Positions 51,636 to 59,413 are shown, counted from the first letter of the stretch. The stretch: DNA of 64,000 bases from an uncultured Prevotellaceae bacterium (GCA_902778535.1 CACYYG010000013.1:30563-94562); one strand, 5' to 3'. Translations and numbers: made by a program. Notes: generated from the letters alone by a model not told the origin.

Positions 51636-51726
51636 AAAAAAACAAAAGCGACGGACTTCACAGCCGATCGCTTCTATCTTCAATAGGTATTAGTTCTTTT
51701 AAGGTAAAAAGATTGTTTTCAGGATA
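51636..51726 (-). ncRNA. Candidate leader RNA / attenuator or small RNA upstream of the AGCS gene
   Basis: On minus, between the promoter (51733-51764) and the AGCS ATG (51616), about 90 nt end in an intrinsic-terminator shape: AAGCGA and CGG (with one bulge) pair with CCG and TCGCTT (51646-51673), 9-nt loop, then TTGTTTTTTT. Upstream a small hairpin CTTTTTACCTTAAAAG may compete. It is either a transcription attenuator for the transporter or a free small RNA. Confidence 0.6.
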
Positions 51727-51732
51727 ACGATG

Positions 51733-51764
51733 CAAAGGTAAGTAAAGTTTTTGAATGTTGCAAA
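51733..51764 (-). promoter_or_regulatory. Promoter of the AGCS leader RNA
   Basis: On minus: -33 TTTG (51761-51764) and -7 TACCTTTG (51733-51740), 20 bp apart. Confidence 0.78.
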
Positions 51765-51863
51765 CTTTTCTTAAAAAAAATTTTGAAAAAAATGTTGTGC
51801 GGGAACACAATTTCTTGATGTATGCTAAAAAAAGCATTTTGTGCCCGGCAAACGATTGTTTTA

Positions 51864-54266
51864 TTACTCTACTACTGGCTCGGGAAGCACTTCAGGCTCT
51901 TCAGAAGGCGATGAGGGAAGCGGTGTTTCCTCAGGAATATCGTCGAAGGTGTCGTCGTAGCTGCTGACGGGGAAACGCAGCAGACTGTCTAAGGGATTGA
52001 CATAGGAGCCGCACTCATACTGACTTCTCTGGATGGAAGGGTCTTTGCAGGGCTCAAACTTGGCATGATAATGGCTGAAGCGCTCATCGCCGAATACCGA
52101 CTGCAGGAAGCGTCCGCAGATGGGCAATGCCGTGCGGCTGCCCTGCCCCAGCTGACCTGTGCGGAAATGAATGGCGCGATACTCACCGCCTACCCAAGCG
52201 CCGCACACCAGCTGCGGACTGATGCCTATGAACCACGCATCGCTGTGATTGTTCGACGTGCCCGTCTTGCCTCCGAAGTCGGTATCGCGGAAGTTGCCGA
52301 TATACTGCCGCAGGCTCCAGCTGGTGCCGTTGAGTCCGTTCATCAGCAGCTGCTGCATGAAGAAGGCGCTGCGGTAGGGAATGGCCTCGTGCTGTTCGTC
52401 CTTGACGTGATAGATTTCATTGCCGTCGCGGTCGAGGATGCGGGTGATGAACACCGGTTCGTGCACGCGTCCGTCGTTGACCACTGTGCAATAGGCATCG
52501 ACCATCTCCAGCAGGTTGACGTCGCTGGCTCCCAAGGCCAGTGAGGGAAGTTCCTCCAGATGACTCTTGATGCCCATTCTGTGGGCTGTGCGTGCCACGT
52601 TGCTGATGCCCACTTCTTCACCCAGACGTGCTGCGATGGTGTTGACGCTGCGTGCAAAGGCCGTGCGCAGGGTCATTGTGGCGCCTGAAGCACCGCCGCC
52701 AGCATTGTGAGGCGTCCAGTTGCCTCCTATGCGATAGTTGGCGTCGACGTAGGGCTTACAGGGCGTGAGGCCTGCGTTCATGGCCTCGGTATAGACGAAG
52801 AGCTTGAAGGTGGAGCCCGGCTGCCGTTGTGCCGTCACCTTGTCGTAGTTCCACGTGTCGAAATCGATGTCGCCCACCCAGGCCTTCACATAGCCTGTCT
52901 TAGGCTCCATTGCTACGAAGCCGCAGTGCATGAACCGTGTGATGTAGCGTAGCGAGTCCATTGTGCTCATCGTGGCTTTCTTCACGCCGTCGTAGCTGAA
53001 CAGTTGCACCTCGTGAGGCTCGTTCAGACGCTTCCAGATGGAGTCGGGCTCGTCGGGGAACTGCTTTTCCAGCTCTTTGTAGACGGGCAGACGGCGTGCG
53101 ATGTTCTCGATGAAACCAGGAATCTCGCGATGATATTTGTCCTGCCAAGGGTTCATGCCTGCCCAGTGCTGGTCGAAGCTGTGCTGAATGGTCTTCATCT
53201 GCTCCAGCGCGGCTTCCTCGGCATACTGCTGCATGCGGGTGTCGAGTGTGGTGTAGATTTTCAGTCCCTCGGCGTACGGGTCGATGGCGTGTACTTTGCA
53301 CCACTCTTCCACGCGATCCTTCAGGGCAGCACGGAAATAGACTGCCGGCCCGTCGTTGACGCCCTCCACGTTGTAGTCGAGCGTGATAGGCAGCGCCGTC
53401 AGCGAGTCGTGCTCCTGCTGGGTGAGATGGCCGTTGCGCAGCATGTTGCCCAATACGATATTGCGGCGTCGCAGGCTGTTCTCGGGGTTCAGGTGAGGAT
53501 TATAGGTGGTAGTGGCCTTCAGCATGCCCACGAGGAGCGCTGCCTGCTCGGTCTTCAGCTCGGCAGGCGTAGTGCCGAAGAAGGTGGCGCAGGCGGTCTT
53601 GATGCCGAAGGCGTTGGAGCCGAAGTCGACGGTGTTGGCATACATCGTCAGAATCTCCTCCTTGGTGAAGTTCCATTCCAGCTTCAAGGCCGTCACCCAT
53701 TCCTTACTCTTCATCACGACGATGCGCAGTCCGGGAATCTTTCCCAGCAGTCCAGTGGAATACTGCGTGCGCACGCGGAAGAGGTTCTTTGCCAGCTGCT
53801 GCGTCAGCGTCGAGGCACCGCGTGCATCGTTGTGCAGCACATAGTCCTTCAGGGCAGCGAAGAAAGCCGGAACATCAATGCCGTAGTGTTTGTAGAAACG
53901 CTCGTCCTCGGTGTCGACAAGTGCCTGCCAGAACACGGGGTTCACCTCTTCATAGTTCACCGGCGTGCGGTTTTCGCTGAACATCTTACCTATCAGCATG
54001 CCGTCGGCGCTGTAAATCTCGCTGGCCTGGGCAGGGCGTGTGCGCTTGATTTCCTCGATGTTGGGCAGCTTGCCGAAGAGTCCGAACAGGTTGATGTCAA
54101 CAGCTCCGAGATAGAGCACCACGAAGATGATGAACGACACGACGCCCGACAGTATCTTGATATACCACGGACGCCCTTTAAACAGGTGCACATACCATGA
54201 GAGGACGCTCTTCACGCCCTTCCACACTGCCTTCAGTGCCCTTATTGCTATGTTGTTTTTATCCAA
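51864..54266 (-). CDS. Penicillin-binding protein 1A (class A, bifunctional)
   Basis: 800 residues. One membrane helix (about 33-56), then a glycosyltransferase domain (VDTEDERFYKHYGIDVPAF with the catalytic Glu, GASTLTQQLAKNLFR) and a transpeptidase domain with SxxK as GSTFKL (about 484), SVN as ARSVNTIA and KTGTS as GGKTGTSNNHSD (about 668). It polymerises and cross-links peptidoglycan. The C-terminal tail is Pro/Glu-rich. It lies downstream of miaA on the same strand, with a GC-rich repeat in the 105-bp gap. Confidence 0.95.
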   Translation of the reverse strand: MDKNNIAIRALKAVWKGVKSVLSWYVHLFKGRPWYIKILSGVVSFIIFVVLYLGAVDINLFGLFGKLPNIEEIKRTRPAQASEIYSADGMLIGKMFSENRTPVNYEEVNPVFWQALVDTEDERFYKHYGIDVPAFFAALKDYVLHNDARGASTLTQQLAKNLFRVRTQYSTGLLGKIPGLRIVVMKSKEWVTALKLEWNFTKEEILTMYANTVDFGSNAFGIKTACATFFGTTPAELKTEQAALLVGMLKATTTYNPHLNPENSLRRRNIVLGNMLRNGHLTQQEHDSLTALPITLDYNVEGVNDGPAVYFRAALKDRVEEWCKVHAIDPYAEGLKIYTTLDTRMQQYAEEAALEQMKTIQHSFDQHWAGMNPWQDKYHREIPGFIENIARRLPVYKELEKQFPDEPDSIWKRLNEPHEVQLFSYDGVKKATMSTMDSLRYITRFMHCGFVAMEPKTGYVKAWVGDIDFDTWNYDKVTAQRQPGSTFKLFVYTEAMNAGLTPCKPYVDANYRIGGNWTPHNAGGGASGATMTLRTAFARSVNTIAARLGEEVGISNVARTAHRMGIKSHLEELPSLALGASDVNLLEMVDAYCTVVNDGRVHEPVFITRILDRDGNEIYHVKDEQHEAIPYRSAFFMQQLLMNGLNGTSWSLRQYIGNFRDTDFGGKTGTSNNHSDAWFIGISPQLVCGAWVGGEYRAIHFRTGQLGQGSRTALPICGRFLQSVFGDERFSHYHAKFEPCKDPSIQRSQYECGSYVNPLDSLLRFPVSSYDDTFDDIPEETPLPSSPSEEPEVLPEPVVE

Positions 54267-54308
54267 TTTCTTCTACATCGAAATAGTTTCGCTGACAGGA
54301 CATTTCAG

Positions 54309-54342
54309 CCCCCTACCCTTCCCCTTGAAAGGGCCGGGGAGC
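54309..54342. repeat. GC-rich REP-like element between miaA and PBP1A genes
   Basis: CCCCCTACCCTTCCCCTTGA followed by AAGGGCCGGGG. Imperfect C-rich/G-rich inverted repeat, similar in kind to 42427-42472. Confidence 0.5.
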
Positions 54343-54371
54343 GGCTGTGCGTTGTATTTCAGCGATTGTCG

Positions 54372-55271
54372 TCATTGTCTGACTTTTAATATATGCTCGA
54401 TAATCTGCTCTTCCTCGCAGGGCGAGAACCAGGTCACTTCATTGTCCTTCTTAAACCACGTGAGCTGCTTGCGGGCATAGCGACGGGTGTTGCCCTTCAT
54501 GCGCTCCACAGCCTCGTCGAGCGTCCACACATGGTCCATATACGCGAACATCTCTTTATATCCCACCGTGTTCAGCGCGTTCAGATGGCGCCAGGGCAGC
54601 AGTCGGCGGGCTTCGTCGAGCAGTCCCTGCTGCATCATCACGTCTACGCGGGCATTGATGCGGCTGTAGAGCTCCTCGCGCGGCAGCGTCAGCGCCATCT
54701 TCACTATCTGGAACGGACGCTTTCTCTCCTCCCGCTTCCTGAACGACGTATAGGTCTTTCCCGTCATGTGGCAAATTTCGAGGGCGTGCACCACACGCCG
54801 TGGATTCTTGCGGTCGACGATGGCCCAGTGCTCAGGGTCAAGGCGATGCAGCTCTTCGCACAGCGCTTCCAGACCCTCCTGCTGCAGACGGCGCTTCATC
54901 GTGGTGCGCGTCTCGTCGTCGATGGTGGGAATGTCGTCGATGCCGTTGCACACCGCGTCGATATACATCATCGAGCCGCCCGCCAGCAGCGCATAGTCCG
55001 ACTTCTCAAACAACTCTTCCAGCAGCGCCGTCACCTGCTGCTCATACATCGACGCGCTATAGTAGTCCTCCAGCCCCAGCGTGCCCACAAAATAGTGCCG
55101 CACCTGCCTGAGCTGTTCCTCGGTAGGTGCGGCAGTGCCAATCTTCAGTTCGCGGAAAATCTGCCGCGAGTCAGCATTGATGATGGGAATATTGAAGTGG
55201 CGGGCAAGGTTCATGCACAAAGCCGTCTTACCAACAGCCGTAGGACCTGTGATGACAATCAGCGTCTTCAC
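54372..55271 (-). CDS. miaA: tRNA dimethylallyltransferase
   Basis: 299 residues. P-loop ITGPTAVGKTALCMNLA, then INADSRQIFRELKIGTAAP (substrate Asp/Ser), AGGSMMYIDAVCNGID and NPRRVVHALEICHMTGK. It adds a dimethylallyl group to A37 of tRNAs reading UNN codons. The start is GTG at 55271, at the edge of the heptamer array (55273-55301); no in-frame ATG lies before the P-loop. Downstream of lpxA, as commonly seen in Bacteroidetes. Confidence 0.95.
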   Translation of the reverse strand: MKTLIVITGPTAVGKTALCMNLARHFNIPIINADSRQIFRELKIGTAAPTEEQLRQVRHYFVGTLGLEDYYSASMYEQQVTALLEELFEKSDYALLAGGSMMYIDAVCNGIDDIPTIDDETRTTMKRRLQQEGLEALCEELHRLDPEHWAIVDRKNPRRVVHALEICHMTGKTYTSFRKREERKRPFQIVKMALTLPREELYSRINARVDVMMQQGLLDEARRLLPWRHLNALNTVGYKEMFAYMDHVWTLDEAVERMKGNTRRYARKQLTWFKKDNEVTWFSPCEEEQIIEHILKVRQ

Positions 55272-55272
55272 A

Positions 55273-55301
55273 CCTCAAATCCTCAAATCTCAACCCTCAA
55301 A
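55273..55301 (-). repeat. Junction heptamer/octamer array between lpxA and miaA
   Basis: Plus: CCTCAAAT, CCTCAAAT, CTCAACC, CTCAAAC; the mRNA strand reads ATTTGAGG and GTTTGAG, purine-rich. It ends against the miaA GTG start. Confidence 0.85.
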
Positions 55302-55302
55302 C

Positions 55303-56073
55303 CTACCTAATCACACCCCGCTTCGAGCTCTCGATAAAGGAGCAGATGTATTCCACCTCCTTCGACTCAGGATACTTCGCGCGCGCCTCGGCAATGCCGT
55401 CCTTCAAAATGCCCCGGGCATAGATGGTGCGGTAGGTGTCGTGAATCATCTCGATGGTCTCCGTCGAGAAGCCCCTGCGGCGCAGTCCGATGAGGTTCAC
55501 GCCCGCATAGCGAATAGGCTCCTTGCCGGCAATGATATACGGCGGAATGTCCTGACTGGTGCGGCTGCCGCCCTGAATCATCACATAGCTGCCGATGCGG
55601 ATGAACTGGTGCAGGAGCACCGAGGCCGAGATGATGGCGCAATCGTCCACCTCCACCTCGCCGGCAAACTTGGTCGAGTTGCCGATGATGCAGTTGTTGC
55701 CTATCACGCAGTCGTGGGCAATGTGCATGTTCTCCATCAGCAGGTTGCCGTTGCCCACCACCGTCCTGCCGCGCGAGGCAGTGCCGCGGCTGATGGTCAC
55801 GTTCTCGCGGATGCTGTTGTTGTCGCCCACGATGCAGAGCGACTCCTCGCCCTTGAACTTCAGGTCCTGCGGCTTCGTTGAGATGCTGGCACCGGGGAAG
55901 AACTCGTTGCCGTTTCCTATGCGTGCTCCGGTATGGATAGTGACGTTGTTCAGCAGATGATTATTGTCGCCCATCACCACATTGTCGTTAATCACGCAGA
56001 ACGGGCCAATAACGTTGTTGTCGCCCAGCTGAGCCTCAGGCGATACGACGGCTAAAGGATGTATCTGATTCAT
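55303..56073 (-). CDS. lpxA: Acyl-ACP--UDP-N-acetylglucosamine O-acyltransferase
   Basis: 256 residues from the ATG at 56073. Left-handed parallel beta-helix with many hexapeptide repeats (LGDNNVIGPFCVIND, VIGNNCIIGNSTKFAG). The catalytic His lies in NMHIAHDCVIG (near 120), and a C-terminal helical domain begins at GLRRRGFSTETIE. First step of lipid A synthesis. The frame is open for 81 more codons upstream, but that part crosses the promoter and repeats, so it is not coding. Confidence 0.95.
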   Translation of the reverse strand: MNQIHPLAVVSPEAQLGDNNVIGPFCVINDNVVMGDNNHLLNNVTIHTGARIGNGNEFFPGASISTKPQDLKFKGEESLCIVGDNNSIRENVTISRGTASRGRTVVGNGNLLMENMHIAHDCVIGNNCIIGNSTKFAGEVEVDDCAIISASVLLHQFIRIGSYVMIQGGSRTSQDIPPYIIAGKEPIRYAGVNLIGLRRRGFSTETIEMIHDTYRTIYARGILKDGIAEARAKYPESKEVEYICSFIESSKRGVIR

Positions 56074-56092
56074 ACTTTTCGTTTTGACGCTG

Positions 56093-56123
56093 CAAAGGTA
56101 CGAATAAGTGAGCGAAATACAAA
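56093..56123 (-). promoter_or_regulatory. Proximal promoter of lpxA
   Basis: On minus: -33 TTTG (56120-56123), -7 TACCTTTG (56093-56100), 19 bp apart; 20 bp before the ATG. Confidence 0.78.
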
Positions 56124-56176
56124 AGGAAAACTTGTTTTTCTTTTTATTTCCGAACGAGAGTACGTTCGGCGACAGC

Positions 56177-56208
56177 CAAAGGTACAAAGAAGTGAGAAGA
56201 AAACCAAA
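56177..56208 (-). promoter_or_regulatory. Distal, similar promoter of lpxA
   Basis: On minus: -33 TTTG (56205-56208), -7 TACCTTTG (56177-56184), 20 bp apart. The flanks resemble the proximal promoter. A CGAACG/CGTTCG hairpin (56151-56168) lies between them. Confidence 0.65.
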
Positions 56209-56285
56209 TATTATTTGAGTTTTCTCGAACGTGAGTACATTCTCTATATGTTGTTCAGGCCAAAAACCTCGCTTTGTGACAAAAC

Positions 56286-56370
56286 AGTAACCACGTGGGT
56301 TACTGCTTGTAACCACGTGGGTTACTGCTTGTAACCACGCGGGTTACTGACAGTAACCACGTGGGTTACT
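56286..56370. repeat. Palindrome array D, four units at 22-bp period
   Basis: 19-bp units at 56286-56304, 56308-56326, 56330-56348 and 56352-56370, consensus WGTAACCACGTGGGTTACT, 3-bp spacers (GCT, GCT, GAC). All four face the same way. Same unit as array A at 190-252. It lies between the GNAT stop (56512) and lpxA. Confidence 0.92.
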
Positions 56371-56439
56371 AAAATTTTCATTTGTTAACAAATCGCTACG
56401 GAAAGCTGAATTGTTCAATCAAGTTTCCGTAGTCAAAAC

Positions 56440-56484
56440 CGAGTAGGAGGTAAACGCTAATCATAGGCGTTTACCTCCTACCCG
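56440..56484. terminator. Long hairpin after the GNAT gene
   Basis: CGAGTAGGAGGTAAACGC (56440-56457) pairs with 56467-56484 over 18 bp with one G-U-compatible mismatch and a 9-nt loop. T tract weak on both sides (GGTTTTG on minus). Confidence 0.6.
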
Positions 56485-56511
56485 ATTTTCGGTTTCCGTG
56501 TGTTATGAGGT

Positions 56512-57039
56512 TCAGAGCTGGAGCTGCATCACTACGGCGTCGGAAAAGGTGTTGTCGCTGAGGAGCAGCCAGTCGGTGAGAGTGGCAGTGGTGCGGTAGC
56601 CCATGGAGTGGAAGAGCTGACGGGCGGGCTGGTTGCCGATGCTGATGATGACGTAGAGCTGATGGAGATGGATGACGCGGCGTGCGTAGTCGTGAAGGGC
56701 TTCGAGTGCTTCCCTGGCATAGCCTTTGCGACGATGGGGCTGCTCGACGACAATGCCTATCTCGGCACGCCGGTGACGCGGGTCGAAGTTGATGAGGTCG
56801 GCAATGCCAATGGTGAGGGGTGAGGGGTGAGAGGTGAGAGGTGAGACATCAGTCTTTTCGATGATGAGGCGCAGCTGACGGTCGGCGTAGATGTCGTCGG
56901 AGGAGGTGGCGATATAGTCGTGCAAGGTGTAGCGCGAATAGGGCACGTTGGTGGTGCCCACCGCCCAAAGGTCGGCGTCGTTCTCGATGCGGTAGAGGAG
57001 GTCGAGATCCTCGGGTTCTATAGCTCTTAGTCTTACCAT
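56512..57039 (-). CDS. GNAT-family N-acetyltransferase
   Basis: 175 residues from the ATG at 57039 (VRLRAIEPEDLDLLYRIEND). The acetyl-CoA site is seen as EIGIVVEQPHRRKGYAREAL (R-x-x-G-x-A) with the later NQPARQLFHSMGYRTTATL. Similar to SpeG/RimJ-type acetyltransferases; the acceptor is unknown. Residues about 65-76 (SPLTSHPSPLT) are encoded by five GGTGAGA-type heptamers. A TTG four codons upstream, inside an octamer array, is an alternative start. Confidence 0.86.
   Translation of the reverse strand: MVRLRAIEPEDLDLLYRIENDADLWAVGTTNVPYSRYTLHDYIATSSDDIYADRQLRLIIEKTDVSPLTSHPSPLTIGIADLINFDPRHRRAEIGIVVEQPHRRKGYAREALEALHDYARRVIHLHQLYVIISIGNQPARQLFHSMGYRTTATLTDWLLLSDNTFSDAVVMQLQL
56812..56846 (+). 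repeat. In-frame heptamer array inside the GNAT gene (GGTGAGR x5)
   Basis: GGTGAGG, GGTGAGG, GGTGAGA, GGTGAGA, GGTGAGA on plus; pyrimidine-rich on the coding strand. Confidence 0.92.
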
Positions 57040-57043
57040 AGCC

Positions 57044-57083
57044 TTCTTCAATTCTTCAATCCTTCAATTCTTCAATTCTTTTT
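57044..57083 (-). repeat. Junction octamer array between the GT2 and GNAT genes
   Basis: Plus: TTCTTCAA, TTCTTCAA, TCCTTCAA, TTCTTCAA, TTCTTTTT. The mRNA strand reads TTGAAGAA, the same octamer as at 2691-2738. Confidence 0.9.
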
Positions 57084-57091
57084 AATTTTCC

Positions 57092-58240
57092 TCATCCTTT
57101 GATGATTTCTCTGCGTGTTATGAGCAGTTTCTGGCGAAGGTTGAAGGTTCCGATGGTGGGATGCTTGGTGGTCATCGCGGCAGTGTGCTCTATCATCTGA
57201 AGGTAGGAGAAGGTGTCGGTGTCGTAGACTACGCAGGCTCCCGTGGGCAGCTGCTGCTCTAGTGTGGGCAGCTCGTTTACTTTGCAGAATGTGGCTGTCA
57301 GTCCCTTGCGCTTGGTGAGGGCAAGACACTGGTTGAGCATCTTCGAGGAACCGATGAAGCAGTAGCTGACTTCGGCTCTCGGCTTGTCGGTGAAGCCCAG
57401 GCTGCTGCGCATGCGTTCGTAGAGCATCTGGAGCAGTGCGAGGAAGGCTCGGAAATAGATGGCAATCTTGATGGGCAGTGTGACGAAGAACGAGAGGTGT
57501 CCGTAGTGCTTGCGGAAGAAGATGAGCATGGCCTGATAGAAGACGTGGACGTAGCGGTAGCTAGACTTCACGGTCGACTCGCCCTTGTAGTGTACGATGG
57601 ATGCCGGAACGTACCAATTTTCGTAGCCGCCCTTGAGCAGCCGGTAGCTGAGGTCGATGTCTTCGCCATACATGAAGAAGTCCTTGTCGAGCAAGCCTAC
57701 TTTGTCGAGTGCTTCGCGCCGCAACATGCAGAAGGCTCCGCTGATGATGTCGATGCGCCCTGGCTCGTCCCACGGCAGGTGCTTCATGTAGTAGCGCTTG
57801 GAGAAGCCGAGCATCTTGAGCAGCGAGACCCAGGGTGTGGGCAGGCCTCGCCGCGACTCGGGAGCGAGGGTACCGTCGGGGTTGTGCATCTTCACGCCCA
57901 CGCCGCCTGCCTGGGGATGGGCATCCATGAAGTCGAGCACCTGCTGCAGGCTGTCTTCGGCTATGAATGTGTCGGGATTGAGCAGCAGCACATAGTCGCT
58001 CTGTGTCTGGCGTATGGCGAGGTTGTTGGCACGGGCAAAGCCCAGGTTCTGCGTGCACTCGATGATGTTGATGGTGTCGCCGAAATGCTTGTGCAGGTAG
58101 GCCACGGTGTCGTCGGTAGAGTCGTTGTCGACCACGTAGATTTCGTGTTCGATGTCCTTGGCGGCACGCTGTACGCTGGTGATGCACTGCTCAAGATAGT
58201 AGCGCACATTGTAGCTGACGATGACGACGGTGAGCTTCAT
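57092..58240 (-). CDS. Family 2 glycosyltransferase, rhamnosyltransferase-like
   Basis: 382 residues. GT-A core: LTVVIVSYNVRYYLEQCITS, YVVDNDSTDDTVAYL, NLGFARANNLAIRQ, LLLNPDTF (DxT/DxD) and GAFCMLRREALDKVGLLDKD with the EDIDLSYRL active-site motif, as in WbbL-type rhamnosyltransferases. A hydrophobic pair follows (about 245-275), and the last 100 residues are unlike the catalytic core. Acts in cell-surface glycan assembly. Its ATG overlaps the stop of the preceding membrane protein gene by 4 nt. Confidence 0.9.
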   Translation of the reverse strand: MKLTVVIVSYNVRYYLEQCITSVQRAAKDIEHEIYVVDNDSTDDTVAYLHKHFGDTINIIECTQNLGFARANNLAIRQTQSDYVLLLNPDTFIAEDSLQQVLDFMDAHPQAGGVGVKMHNPDGTLAPESRRGLPTPWVSLLKMLGFSKRYYMKHLPWDEPGRIDIISGAFCMLRREALDKVGLLDKDFFMYGEDIDLSYRLLKGGYENWYVPASIVHYKGESTVKSSYRYVHVFYQAMLIFFRKHYGHLSFFVTLPIKIAIYFRAFLALLQMLYERMRSSLGFTDKPRAEVSYCFIGSSKMLNQCLALTKRKGLTATFCKVNELPTLEQQLPTGACVVYDTDTFSYLQMIEHTAAMTTKHPTIGTFNLRQKLLITRREIIKG

Positions 58241-58734
58241 AGGACAGGGTTTTCTGAGGATTCAGAGGGTTCAGGATTTTCTGAGGACTCTGAGAACTCG
58301 GGTTCTTTCACTTCTTCTACTTCTTCTTTACATCTGTTCATGGTGGGAATGACGAAGGGCATGCAGAGCAGCGTGACTACAGCGAGATAGCCGTAGGAGG
58401 CCTCGAGCTCGAAGGCATAGTAGAGGAAGGTGTTGACTACCAGTAGTGCGCCCATGATGCTGAGCCGCAGGGTGCCCCAACGTGCCAGCGCAGGAGCCTT
58501 TCGCTGCTGCAGGTCGTTGCTGATGCGCTTGAACTTGAACAGTCGGAGTGACAACGGCAGCAGGCTGATGGTAAGCAGGATCATCACCGTAGAGCAGACG
58601 AATCGCTGCTGGCGTGTGGCTTCTGCAAAGAAGCCCATGTCGACATGCAGGAACTCGCCCAAGATATATAGGATAGCAGCCAGCAGAAGGGAGCCGCTGA
58701 ATATTGCCATTAACAGGTTGCGTGTCTTCTTCAT
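58237..58734 (-). CDS. Hypothetical membrane protein with acidic Ser/Glu tail
   Basis: 165 residues with four hydrophobic helices (about 8-27, 43-65, 88-108, 113-130). The C-terminal 30 residues are acidic and repetitive (EFSESSENPEP, SESSENPVL), encoded by two copies of a segment beginning TTTTCTGAGGA, 27 bp apart on plus (58250 and 58277). No family recognised. Coupled to the GT2 gene by a 4-nt overlap, so a role in the envelope is possible. Confidence 0.75.
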   Translation of the reverse strand: MKKTRNLLMAIFSGSLLLAAILYILGEFLHVDMGFFAEATRQQRFVCSTVMILLTISLLPLSLRLFKFKRISNDLQQRKAPALARWGTLRLSIMGALLVVNTFLYYAFELEASYGYLAVVTLLCMPFVIPTMNRCKEEVEEVKEPEFSESSENPEPSESSENPVL

Positions 58735-58771
58735 CTAAATCCTCACAATTTTTTAATCTTTTGTTATTGTA

Positions 58772-59383
58772 TCACTCCTCAAAGGGTGTCCGGTTGAGGA
58801 TGGAGCGTCCCAGCGTCACCTCGTCGGTGTATTCCAGTTCGTTGCCTACGGCTATGCCGCGTGCTATCATGCTGACGGCAACGCCTGTGGCAGACAGTCG
58901 GCGGAAGATGTAGAAGTTGGTGGTGTCGCCCTCCATTGTGGAGCTGAGTGCCAGGATGACTTCCTTGACGTTGCCTTCCCCTACCCTCTTCACCAACGAG
59001 TCGATTTCCAAGTCGGCAGGACCTATGCCGTCCATTGGCGAGATGAGTCCGCCCAGGACGTGATAGAGTCCGTGATACTGCTGGGTGTTCTCGACGGCCA
59101 TTACGTCCTGTATATTCTCCACCACGCAGATGGTGGTGTTGTCGCGCCGTTCATCGGCACAGATGGGGCAGATGTCGGTGTCGCTGATATTGTGGCAGAC
59201 GCTGCAGAACTTCACTTCGCGCCGCATTGTGGCAATGGCATCGGCAAACTGCTCTACGCTGTCGATTGGCTGGCGCAGCATGTGCAGCACCAGTCGCAAG
59301 GCAGTCTTACGGCCTATGCCCGGCAGCGTTGAGAACTCCTGTACGGCACGCTCTAACAGTTGTGACGGATATTGCTGGTTCAA
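58772..59383 (-). CDS. recR: Recombination protein RecR
   Basis: 203 residues. Helix-hairpin-helix region [19 protein letters not shown], zinc finger [16 protein letters not shown] and Toprim motif [19 protein letters not shown]; complete. RecR loads RecA at gaps with RecO/RecF. The start codon is TTG at 59383 inside a heptamer array ([14 protein letters not shown] is the expected N-terminus), and there is no ATG before the conserved region. The upstream ABC-F stop is 17 bp away, in the same array. Confidence 0.93.
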   Translation of the reverse strand: MNQQYPSQLLERAVQEFSTLPGIGRKTALRLVLHMLRQPIDSVEQFADAIATMRREVKFCSVCHNISDTDICPICADERRDNTTICVVENIQDVMAVENTQQYHGLYHVLGGLISPMDGIGPADLEIDSLVKRVGEGNVKEVILALSSTMEGDTTNFYIFRRLSATGVAVSMIARGIAVGNELEYTDEVTLGRSILNRTPFEE

Positions 59384-59413
59384 TTTTCAATCTTCAATTT
59401 TCAACTTTCAATT
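59379..59413 (-). repeat. Heptamer array spanning the ABC-F stop and the recR start
   Basis: Plus: TTCAATT, TTCAATC, TTCAATT, TTCAACT, TTCAATT. On the mRNA strand it supplies TGA (ABC-F stop, 59401-59403) and TTG (recR start, 59381-59383). Confidence 0.93.

Noticed and set aside
56074-56316. 81-codon upstream extension of lpxA
   Set aside because: It crosses two promoters and a palindrome unit, and LpxA proteins start at the MNQIHPLAVV position.
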